Shown here: positions 1 through 4,631 of the stretch, in pieces
Position numbering within the stretch: the stretch's first letter is position 1
Layout of the letters: every line of letters starts with the position of its first letter
Assembly: GCA_944389715.1 (NCBI GenBank)
Contig: CALXNI010000031.1
Location: forward strand, 1 to 5,800
Source: an uncultured Clostridia bacterium
GTDB taxonomy: Bacteria > Bacillota > Clostridia > TANB77 > CAG-508
Direction of reading: 5' to 3'
DNA: 5,800 nucleotides
Notes under the pieces: model-generated
What the model was told of the DNA's origin: nothing
What the model saw: only the letters and a program-made list of their open reading frames with translations
Databases searched by the model: none
Position numbers and translations under genes: made by a program

Positions 1-11
1 ATGTCTTTCAT
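1..11 (-). pseudogene. Mirrored 5' end of pyrH running off the window
   Basis: Read on the minus strand, the first 11 bases are the pyrH start ATGAAAGACAT. They are preceded at 23-29 by a ribosome-binding-like site that carries one change relative to the real one (GGATTG instead of GGAGTG). Only three full codons are visible, so it cannot be told whether a second, inverted pyrH copy or just a fragment continues outside. It is recorded because it marks the reach of the inverted repeat. Confidence 0.4.
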
Positions 12-110
12 ATGAAAACACAATCCTTTAAATCTTTTAATATTTTATCATATAACATTATATAAAGAAAAGAGTTTTTTTAAATTATTTTATACTCTGC
101 TTAACTAGTG

Positions 111-431
111 TTATTGTTCAGACCAAATTTTAAATAGTAGAGAAAATGTAGGGGCGATTTTAATCGCCCGCTCTCCAAAGAAATTACTAAAATATGAATT
201 ATAATCTGTTAAAAACATAAATTTATTCAGCTCCTCGGCTCAATACGTGTTTTAGCAATTCTAGCGTTAAATTGAACGAGCCTCTCGGTTCCCGCTTCCT
301 CCTTCAATTTTCCTTAAGAATTGCACAAACACTCCAATCACATTCGTCGCTTCATAAATTGATGTGTTTTAACAGATTTATAATATTTTGCATTTCAAAT
401 TACAAATTATAATTTTAGTCTGAATATTAAC
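111..431. repeat. Imperfect palindromic core element (MITE-like)
   Basis: This is the inner part of the large inverted repeat. Matching segments such as CTGTTAAAAACAT near 206-218 and its partner near 360-372, and TTTAGCAATTCT near 251-262 with AAGAATTGCACAAA near 315-328, show an old, diverged hairpin. The left arm carries about 40 extra bases holding a separate GC-rich hairpin (147-171), which shifts the centre of symmetry to about 289. No transposase and no long open frame are present. A non-autonomous repeat element is the likeliest reading, but its family is not recognised. Confidence 0.55.
147..171. repeat. GC-rich hairpin repeat unit, 5' copy
   Basis: TGTAGGGG is followed by a short hairpin with stem GGGCGATT and AATCGCCC. 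All 25 bases are identical to 5595-5619 in the array at the other end of the window. It sits in only one arm of the larger palindrome, which suggests that it inserted there independently. Confidence 0.75.
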
Positions 432-512
432 CACTAGTTAAGCAGAGTATAAAAATAATTTAAAAAACTCTTTTCTTTATATAATGTTATATGATAAAAT
501 ATTAAAAGATTT

Positions 513-519
513 AAAGGAG
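513..519 (+). promoter_or_regulatory. pyrH ribosome binding site
   Basis: AAAGGAG lies 11 bases before the ATG at 531. This favours 531 over the GTG at 519, which overlaps the binding site itself. G519 is the only substituted position between the two long arms of the inverted repeat, so the mirrored copy has a weakened site. Confidence 0.75.
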
Positions 520-530
520 TGTGTTTTCAT

Positions 531-1238
531 ATGAAAGACATAGCATATAAAAGGATATTACTAAAGTTAAGTGGAGAGGCATTAGCAGGAGAGAAGAAAA
601 CAGGAGTAGATGGTGCAACAGTGGCAAAAATATGTGATAAAATAAAAGAAGTAGTAGACATGGGAGTTGAGGTATCAATAGTAGTAGGAGGAGGAAATTT
701 TTGGAGAGGTAGAGATGGACATGAAATGGAAAGAACAACTTCAGACTATATGGGAATGCTTGCAACAACAATTAATGGTTTAGCATTACAAGATGCACTA
801 GAGGCAAGGGGTATATTTACAAGACTTCAAACAGCCATAGAAATGAGAGAAATTGCAGAGCCATATATAAAAAGAAAAGCAATAAAACATTTAGAAAGAG
901 GAAGAGTTGTTATATTTGCTTGTGGAACTGGTAATCCATATTTTTCAACAGACACAGGTGCAGCTTTAAGAGCCGCAGAAACTGATTCAGAAGTAATTTT
1001 GCTTGCAAAAACTATAGATGGAGTATACTCAGCAGATCCAAAAAAAGATCCTAATGCAGTAAAGTATGATGAAATTACATATTTAGATATATTAAATAAA
1101 GACCTAAAAGTTATGGATTCAACAGCAACATCTTTATGTAGAGACAACAAGATACCACTTGTAGTATTTGGAATAGATGACCCAGAAAATATTGTTAGAA
1201 TAATAAAAGGCGAAAAAATAGGAACACTAGTAAAATAA
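531..1238 (+). CDS. pyrH: UMP kinase (uridylate kinase)
   Basis: This cytosolic enzyme of the amino-acid-kinase fold phosphorylates UMP to UDP with ATP, the committed step towards UTP and CTP. In bacteria it is typically a hexamer regulated by GTP and UTP. The 235-residue length is normal. Visible motifs are KLSGE at 12-16 (phosphate binding), GGGNFWRG at 53-60, DYMGMLAT at 72-79 (UMP pocket), CGTGNPYFSTDT at 131-142, DGVYSADPKK at 163-172 and MDSTAT at 195-200. The ATG at 531 gives the family N terminus MKDIAYKRILLKLSGE. Frr follows 154 bases later, the usual order, but a long palindrome separates the two genes, and the region upstream is the large inverted repeat rather than tsf. No clear sigma-A promoter could be assigned. 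The frame is intact. Confidence 0.97.
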   Translation: MKDIAYKRILLKLSGEALAGEKKTGVDGATVAKICDKIKEVVDMGVEVSIVVGGGNFWRGRDGHEMERTTSDYMGMLATTINGLALQDALEARGIFTRLQTAIEMREIAEPYIKRKAIKHLERGRVVIFACGTGNPYFSTDTGAALRAAETDSEVILLAKTIDGVYSADPKKDPNAVKYDEITYLDILNKDLKVMDSTATSLCRDNKIPLVVFGIDDPENIVRIIKGEKIGTLVK

Positions 1239-1356
1239 ATGAAAAACAGCATCTTGCACATTTTAAATAAATCGCAAAATCCTCAATGTACAATTGTACA
1301 CCTCCGGTTTTGCTCATTATTTAAAATGCACAATCTACTATTTTTGATTTATTTTA
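1231..1356. repeat. 126-bp imperfect palindrome across the pyrH stop and pyrH-frr gap
   Basis: The centre is TGTACAATTGTACA at 1287-1300, a perfect 14-bp palindrome. Arms extend outward with few mismatches: GCACATTTTAAATAA (from 1256) pairs with TTATTTAAAATGCAC (to about 1331), and AAAATAAAT at 1232-1240 pairs with ATTTATTTT at 1347-1355. The pyrH stop codon lies inside the left arm. In RNA this would be a very long hairpin between two co-directional genes. It has no U-tract directly after it, so it is not a classical terminator. It could be a mobile palindromic repeat or an RNA-processing or attenuation structure. Confidence 0.8.
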
Positions 1357-1375
1357 AAAATTAAACTATAAAATA

Positions 1376-1382
1376 AAAGGAG
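1376..1382 (+). promoter_or_regulatory. frr ribosome binding site
   Basis: AAAGGAG lies 10 bases before the ATG at 1393 and supports that start over the in-frame ATG at 1420, which is preceded only by the poly-A run. Confidence 0.7.
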
Positions 1383-1392
1383 AGATTAAATT

Positions 1393-1941
1393 ATGGATTT
1401 TAAACAAAAAAAAAAAAAAATGGAAAAAACAATAAGCGTTTTACAAGAAAATTTTGCAGAAGTAAGGGCAGGTAGAGCAAACCCTGCAATACTAAATAAA
1501 ATAAAGGTAGACTATTATGGAACACCAACACCAATAAATCAAGTAGCAGGAATTTCAGTTCCAGAAGCAAGATTAATAGTTATACAACCATGGGATGCAA
1601 GTTTATTAAAAGAAATAGAAAAAGAAATAATAAAAGCAGAAATTGGCATTAATCCAAACAATGATGGAAAGGTTATAAGACTTGCTTTTCCAGAATTAAC
1701 AGAAGAAAGAAGAAAAGAATTAGTAAAAGAAATTAAAAAAACGGCAGAGGATGCAAAAGTATCAATTCGTTCAGTAAGAAGAGAAGGTATTGATGAAGCA
1801 AAAAAATTGCAAAAAGATAATCAAATGACAGAAGATGAATTAAAATCAGCAGAAGACCAAATCCAAAAAATAACTGATGCAAAAGTAGCAGAAGTAGATA
1901 AAATCTTAGCAGAAAAAGAAAAAGAAATAATGAGTGTATAG
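1393..1941 (+). CDS. frr: Ribosome recycling factor
   Basis: Ribosome recycling factor works with EF-G to split post-termination ribosomes and is generally essential. The 182-residue length fits the family (about 185). Recognisable segments are KMEKTISVLQ at 9-18, RAGRANP at 25-31, the domain II part with YYGTPTPINQ at 41-50 and PEARLIVIQPWD at 57-68, LTEERRKELVK at 102-112, and the C-terminal helix rich in Lys and Glu ending EKEIMSV. Codons 5-9 (QKKKK) come from a run of 15 A at 1406-1420. Relatives usually have acidic residues (such as TEEKM or KEKM) at that place. The frame stays intact, but the tract is prone to slippage. The gene ends in TAG followed directly by TGA (1939-1944), a tandem stop. 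The transpeptidase gene starts 12 bases later, suggesting co-transcription. Confidence 0.97.
   Translation: MDFKQKKKKMEKTISVLQENFAEVRAGRANPAILNKIKVDYYGTPTPINQVAGISVPEARLIVIQPWDASLLKEIEKEIIKAEIGINPNNDGKVIRLAFPELTEERRKELVKEIKKTAEDAKVSIRSVRREGIDEAKKLQKDNQMTEDELKSAEDQIQKITDAKVAEVDKILAEKEKEIMSV
1406..1420. repeat. A15 homopolymer inside the frr N terminus
   Basis: There are 15 consecutive A, from the second base of codon 5 up to the A of an internal in-frame ATG. They occupy the position where homologues encode a mixed acidic and basic stretch before the conserved KM. This is either real and slippage-prone, or an error in the consensus sequence. Confidence 0.9.
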
Positions 1942-1953
1942 TGAGAATAGAAT

Positions 1954-3032
1954 ATGAAAAATTTAACTAAGAAACAAAAAATAATAATAAGTATTTAGAT
2001 AATGTCTGTAGCAATTATAGTTTTGGGAATAGCAATATTTGGATTAATAAAAACTATAAACAAACAAAAAACTGCTGAAACGGCAATGATTCAAGAGGAA
2101 ACAGAAAATTTGCAAGAACAACAGAATGTGGTAGACAATAGCGAGGCAAATATAGAAGATTTAGTAGATGAAGAGCAACAAAAGAACCAAGCTGAGAACA
2201 CCACAAAACAAGAAAAAAACAATAGTTCAACAAGTAGCAGTGGATATAAATATTACATAAAAGTAAATTATGGAGCAAATACTGTTACAATTTATACAAA
2301 GGACTCAAATGGTAAATATACTGTACCTTATAAGGCAATGGTGTGCTCAACAGGAACGGCAACTCCAACATCTGGAGTATATACTATTAAAGGAAGATGG
2401 CGCTGGCTAGGACTAATTGGTGGAGTATATGGGCAATATAGTACTCAAATTGTTGGAAATATATTATTCCATTCAGTGCCATATTTAGATAAATCTCAAG
2501 ATTCTTTAGAATATTGGGAATACGATAAATTGCGGAACATCTTGTTCTGCTGGTTGTATTAGATTAACTGTAAGTGATGCTTTGTGGATTTATAATAATA
2601 TACCAAGAGGAACATCTGTAGAGTTTTATTCATCAAGTAATCCAGGACCACTTCGGAAAACCATCAGCACAAAAAATTTCAAGCAATAAAACTTGTAGAA
2701 ACTGGGATCCAACAGATCCAAGCAGCGAAAATCCATGGCGTACATATAATAAAACTCAAAATACTACAAATAAAGAAAGTGAACAAGATAAAAGTGATGG
2801 TGGAGATAAAAAACCATCTAGCAACGTAACAGAAAATAAAGTAACAAATAATAATACAGTAGGTAATAATGTAACTGGGAACAATAACGTGACCGGAAAC
2901 AATGTGGCCGGTAACAATGTAACAGGCAACAATGTAACTGGAAATAATGTAACAGGCAACAATGTAACCGGTAATAATGAAGCAGGAAATACATCAACAG
3001 AAAACGATCTGATGTTAAATAATACAATATGA
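1954..3032 (+). pseudogene. Membrane-anchored L,D-transpeptidase (YkuD), interrupted by one TAG and two +1 shifts
   Basis: Restoring the frame gives about 358 residues: a basic N terminus (MKNLTKKQK), one membrane segment (about residues 10-33), a charged Gln/Glu/Asn linker, a YkuD L,D-transpeptidase domain (about 90-230), a segment with WDPTDP, and an Asn/Gly repeat tail. Catalytic features are His173 in FHSVP and the cysteine motif SAGCIRL, with the Cys codon at 2555-2557. Such enzymes form 3-3 peptidoglycan cross-links or attach proteins to the wall from outside the membrane. Three lesions are visible: TAG at 1996-1998 (codon 15, inside the membrane segment), an extra base near 2533, and another near 2654. 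In the unshifted frame the protein ends at 2562, before the catalytic cysteine. The flanking frames read cleanly to TGA at 3030-3032, so decay is recent, or decoding is unusual, or the sequence has errors. Translation from the ATG at 2002 would bypass the TAG but lacks a binding site. Confidence 0.85.
2862..2984 (+). repeat. 15-bp tandem repeat encoding GNNVT pentapeptides
   Basis: About eight units encode Gly-Asn-Asn-Val-(Thr/Ala), starting at 2862, 2877 (an 18-bp unit with an extra Asn), 2895, 2910, 2925, 2940, 2955 and 2970. The last unit has Glu for Val. Third positions vary (GGT, GGC, GGA, GGG; AAC, AAT), so the protein repeat is conserved beyond its DNA. It forms the low-complexity tail of the transpeptidase, probably extracellular and flexible. 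The unit number may vary between strains. Confidence 0.85.
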
Positions 3033-3048
3033 ACAATATAATAAAAAC

Positions 3049-3088
3049 TAAATTAAAAGCTTTTTGAAGTTTATTTTCAAAAAGCTTT
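3049..3088. repeat. Left 40-bp direct repeat bracketing the DUF4160-DUF2442 module
   Basis: This segment matches 3805-3844 at 38 of 40 positions (differences at 3054/3810 and 3069/3825), with an offset of 756 bases. It contains the whole hairpin of the terminator after the transpeptidase gene. The second copy ends the small two-gene module, so the module is bracketed by the same sequence. Confidence 0.85.
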
Positions 3089-3092
3089 TTTT
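3055..3092 (+). terminator. Rho-independent terminator after the transpeptidase gene
   Basis: The 14-bp stem AAAAGCTTTTTGAA (3055-3068) pairs with TTCAAAAAGCTTTT (3076-3089), with a loop of about 5-7 bases around TTTAT, and continues into a T run to 3092. It lies 22 bases after the TGA and would end transcription of pyrH-frr-transpeptidase. Confidence 0.85.
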
Positions 3093-3127
3093 GCAATTTA
3101 ATGTAGAAACATGCAGACTAAAAACAA

Positions 3128-3156
3128 TTGACATTAGTTAATTAATGTAATATAAA
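3128..3156 (+). promoter_or_regulatory. Sigma-A-type promoter of the DUF4160-DUF2442 module
   Basis: A perfect -35 TTGACA (3128-3133), a 17-base spacer and the -10 TATAAA (3151-3156) lie just after the preceding terminator. The start site would be near 3163, leaving a leader of about 100 bases with a small hairpin. Confidence 0.7.
3131..3148. promoter_or_regulatory. Candidate operator in the promoter spacer
   Basis: ACATTAGTTAATTAATGT is an inverted repeat with perfect 6-base arms (ACATTA and TAATGT) and a nearly symmetric centre. It overlaps the last bases of the -35 box and most of the spacer. A dimeric repressor bound here would block the promoter, in keeping with autoregulation of toxin-antitoxin-like modules. 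The binding protein is unknown, and AT-rich DNA yields such palindromes by chance. Confidence 0.4.
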
Positions 3157-3177
3157 TAGAATATATTTAATCTAAAA

Positions 3178-3202
3178 AATAATTACAGTTCTTGTAATTA
3201 TT
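3178..3202 (+). promoter_or_regulatory. Leader hairpin or second operator
   Basis: AATAATTACA (3178-3187) pairs perfectly with TGTAATTATT (3193-3202) around the five-base loop GTTCT. It lies in the predicted 5' leader of the small module. No T run follows, so it is not a terminator. It could be an operator or an RNA structure. Confidence 0.45.
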
Positions 3203-3214
3203 ATTTCCAAAATA

Positions 3215-3243
3215 TTGAAATTAAAAATTAATAGTGGTATAAT
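3215..3243 (+). promoter_or_regulatory. Second candidate promoter, just before the DUF4160 ribosome binding site
   Basis: TTGAAA (3215-3220), a 17-base spacer, and a perfect TATAAT (3238-3243) preceded by TGG (extended -10) make a strong-looking promoter. Its start site would fall near 3250, inside the ribosome binding site at 3244-3254. A transcript from here would lose part of that site and may serve mainly the DUF2442 gene. Confidence 0.45.
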
Positions 3244-3254
3244 AAAGGAGGTGA
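3244..3254 (+). promoter_or_regulatory. Strong ribosome binding site with no start codon after it
   Basis: AAAGGAGGTGA is fully complementary to the 3' end of 16S rRNA. A start would be expected near 3258-3262, but the sequence there is all T. The site therefore points to a lost or mis-sequenced start of the DUF4160 gene. Confidence 0.8.
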
Positions 3255-3257
3255 ACC

Positions 3258-3273
3258 TTTTTTTTTTTTTTTT
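3258..3273. repeat. T16 homopolymer over the DUF4160 start
   Basis: Sixteen T follow the ribosome binding site. Counting back from the conserved SQFYG (TCA at 3273), the usual DUF4160 opening M-P-x-I would occupy 3261-3272, exactly inside the run. The length is right but the bases are not, as if they had been overwritten. Confidence 0.85.
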
Positions 3274-3524
3274 CACAATTTTATGGAATTATTGTATCAA
3301 TATATTTTAATGATAATGATAAGCACAACTTACCACACATACATGTTAGATACAATGAATATAAAGCAACATATAATTTTGAAGCAAATATATTAAATGG
3401 AAATTTACCAACTAAACAAACTAAGCTAATTGAAGCTTGGATAATAATACATAAAGAAGAACTTGAAACTTTATGGAAGTTAATGGAAGAAGAAGGTCGA
3501 ATATTTAAAATAAAGCCATTATAA
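3261..3524 (+). pseudogene. DUF4160 family protein, start codon missing
   Basis: In the frame ending at TAA 3522-3524 the sequence reads SQFYGIIVSIYFND, then HNLPHIHVRYNEYKA, ILNGNLP, LIEAWIIIHKEEL and finally KIKPL. This matches the small DUF4160 family (about 80-90 residues), whose hallmark is an F-G-I start and a P-H-(F/I)-H segment. If the start lay at 3261 the protein would have 87 residues. No ATG, GTG or TTG occurs in frame between the stop at 3252-3254 and the conserved body, because T16 occupies that place. The gene therefore appears silenced, or the tract is a sequencing artefact. DUF2442 follows 13 bases downstream. DUF4160-DUF2442 pairs are common and have a toxin-antitoxin-like layout, but which partner is toxic is, to my knowledge, unsettled. 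Family assignment is by motif memory, without a search. Confidence 0.8.
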
Positions 3525-3537
3525 AGGGGGAAAAGCT

Positions 3538-3807
3538 ATGGGATTAACACCAGACATAATTGAAGTTAGAGCATTAGATGGATATAATTTATATCTTAAA
3601 TTTAAAAATGGTGAAGAAAAAATATTTAACATGACAGAACATGTAGACAAAATTAAATATTTTTATAGATTAAAAAATAAAGATTATTTTAAAAGAGTAA
3701 CACCAAGAGGAGATACTATAGAATGGGAAAATGGAGAAGATGTAGCTCCAGAAAATTTATATAACAAAAGTGTATTTATTAATGAATATAATGGGAATTT
3801 AGATTAA
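3538..3807 (+). CDS. DUF2442 domain protein, partner of DUF4160
   Basis: This small acidic-to-neutral protein of 89 residues has the DUF2442 pattern. It opens with a strand containing EVRALDGYNLYLKFKNGEEKIFNM (broken here by position: residues 8-20 and 21-31), has F(K)RV near 60-63, and ends with IEWENGEDVAPENLY near 69-83. The binding site AAAGGGGG (3523-3530) overlaps the stop of the upstream gene and lies 7 bases before the ATG, so the two genes are translationally close and share a transcript. A terminator follows directly after the TAA. Its biochemical activity is unknown to me. Its usual partnership with DUF4160 suggests that the two proteins interact or regulate one another. The frame is intact, unlike its partner, so it may be the member retained under selection. 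Confidence 0.85.
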   Translation: MGLTPDIIEVRALDGYNLYLKFKNGEEKIFNMTEHVDKIKYFYRLKNKDYFKRVTPRGDTIEWENGEDVAPENLYNKSVFINEYNGNLD

Positions 3808-3844
3808 ATCAAAAGCTTTTTGAAATTTATTTTCAAAAAGCTTT
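3805..3844. repeat. Right 40-bp direct repeat bracketing the module
   Basis: This is the second copy of the repeat at 3049-3088 (38 of 40 bases identical). It begins with the TAA of the DUF2442 gene and contains its terminator hairpin. The preserved T/C and G/A differences keep the hairpin paired apart from one G-T or A-T closing pair. Confidence 0.85.
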
Positions 3845-3854
3845 CATTTTTTTT
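3812..3854 (+). terminator. Rho-independent terminator after DUF2442
   Basis: AAAGCTTTTTGAAA (3812-3825) pairs with TTTCAAAAAGCTTT (3831-3844) around the loop TTTAT. It is followed by CA and a run of eight T. It separates the small module from uppS-cdsA, which then need their own promoter. Confidence 0.88.
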
Positions 3855-3871
3855 ATATATTATGATAGAAT
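3843..3871 (+). promoter_or_regulatory. Weak candidate promoter for uppS-cdsA
   Basis: TAGAAT (3866-3871) with TTCATT 17 bases upstream (3843-3848) is the best pairing in the short gap between the terminator and uppS. It would give a leader of about 28 bases that includes the ribosome binding site. The -35 is poor, so this is tentative. A TATAAT at 3885-3890 lies too close to the start codon to keep the binding site in its transcript. Confidence 0.2.
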
Positions 3872-3905
3872 AGTAACAGAAATTTATAATGAAAGGCGAG
3901 CTCAA

Positions 3906-4631
3906 ATGGAAGAGATTGATAAAAATAATTTACCAAAGCATATAGCAATAATTATGGATGGTAACAGAAGATGGGCAAAGTCGAAAGGACTTGCAACTAG
4001 AGATGGACATAAGGCAGGAGCTGATGCTCTAGAGAATATTTCGAAATTTTGTAATGATATTGGAATAAAATATCTAACAGTATATGCTTTTTCAACAGAA
4101 AACTGGAAAAGAAGCAAAGAAGAGATATCTGCTTTAATGGCAATATTAAGAATGTACTTGGACTCATTTTTAAAAGAAAAGAACAAACAAAATATAAGAA
4201 TAAGATTATTAGGCGATATATCAGAATTGTCAAAAGGATTACAAAAGTCAATTGAAAAAGCAATAGAGGAAACAAAAAATAATACTGGACTTACATTAAA
4301 TATTGCATTTAATTATGGAGGAAGGCCAGAACTTGTAAGAGCAATGAAAAACATTGCAAAAGAGATTAAAGAAGGGAAAATAGATATAGATGATATAAAT
4401 GAAGATTTAATATCTAATCATTTATATACGGCAGGACAGCCAGATCCAGATTTATTAATTAGAACAAGCCATGAACTCCGAACAAGCAATTTTTTACCTT
4501 GGCAATTAGTTTATACAGAATTTTATTTTCCAGAAAAACATTGGCCGGAATTTACTAAAGAAGATTTATTGGAAGCAATAAAAGTTTATCAAAAACGAAA
4601 CAGAAGATTTGGAGGAAGACCACAGGGATAA
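3906..4631 (+). CDS. uppS: Undecaprenyl-diphosphate synthase (cis-prenyltransferase)
   Basis: This enzyme condenses isopentenyl diphosphate onto farnesyl diphosphate to make C55 undecaprenyl diphosphate, the lipid carrier for peptidoglycan and other wall polymers, at the inner face of the membrane. The length of 241 residues is typical. Conserved segments are HIAIIMDGNRRWAK at 12-25 with catalytic Asp18, the YAFSTENWKR motif in the first third, FNYGGRPELV in the middle, the substrate-binding motif at 186-196 and the C-terminal RNRRFGG. That binding motif reads RTSHELRTSNF. The usual form is RT(S/G)GExRxSNF, so His189 replaces a highly conserved Gly, while Arg186, Glu190, Arg192 and Ser194 are kept. 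The start at ATG 3906 follows AAAGG at 3892-3896. CdsA lies 56 bases downstream, the usual pairing, presumably as one operon. Confidence 0.96.
   Translation: MEEIDKNNLPKHIAIIMDGNRRWAKSKGLATRDGHKAGADALENISKFCNDIGIKYLTVYAFSTENWKRSKEEISALMAILRMYLDSFLKEKNKQNIRIRLLGDISELSKGLQKSIEKAIEETKNNTGLTLNIAFNYGGRPELVRAMKNIAKEIKEGKIDIDDINEDLISNHLYTAGQPDPDLLIRTSHELRTSNFLPWQLVYTEFYFPEKHWPEFTKEDLLEAIKVYQKRNRRFGGRPQG

Larger units (their letters stand above)
1..541. repeat. Large inverted repeat upstream of pyrH
   Basis: The stretch from 1 to 541 can fold on itself along almost its whole length. The outer arms, 1-110 and 432-541, are nearly perfect reverse complements. They differ by one substitution (A23 against the complement of G519) and by two compensating one-base differences in T runs. 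The inner arms are looser: 193-231 pairs with about 350-385 and 247-275 pairs with about 303-333, leaving a GC-richer loop near 276-302. The right outer arm holds the pyrH leader, its ribosome binding site and the first 11 coding bases, so the left arm is a mirrored copy of them. No convincing protein-coding gene lies in 1-530. The outer repeat reaches base 1 and may continue beyond the window. A natural fold-back duplication, a MITE-like element and an assembly chimera are all possible. Confidence 0.85.

Noticed and set aside
111..431. T-box or other riboswitch upstream of pyrH
   Set aside because: No T-box antiterminator consensus (TGGNACCGCG-like on the + strand) and no known aptamer core was found. 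The structure is explained by simple inverted symmetry.
519..530. GTG start for pyrH adding four residues
   Set aside because: It overlaps the ribosome binding site. The ATG at 531 gives the family-typical N terminus.
511..771. Minus-strand open frame opposite the pyrH start
   Set aside because: It is antisense to a well-supported gene, is made of Leu/Phe/His-rich low-complexity sequence, and has no ribosome binding site or family features.
827..1261. 144-codon minus-strand frame opposite pyrH
   Set aside because: It arises from codon bias of the real gene, shows no recognisable domain, and runs through the palindrome at its start.
1231..1356. Rho-independent terminator between pyrH and frr
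   Set aside because: The hairpin is far longer than usual, is AT-rich in its outer stem, and lacks a T run directly after it.
2002..2562. Independent intact gene from the ATG at 2002 to the TAG at 2562
   Set aside because: It would lack a ribosome binding site, part of its membrane segment and the catalytic cysteine, while the next frame continues the domain without a gap.
2756..3096. Minus-strand frames with repeated LPVTL or Leu/Tyr-rich sequence
   Set aside because: They mirror the 15-bp tandem repeat of the transpeptidase tail. The periodic protein is a shadow of the coding repeat.
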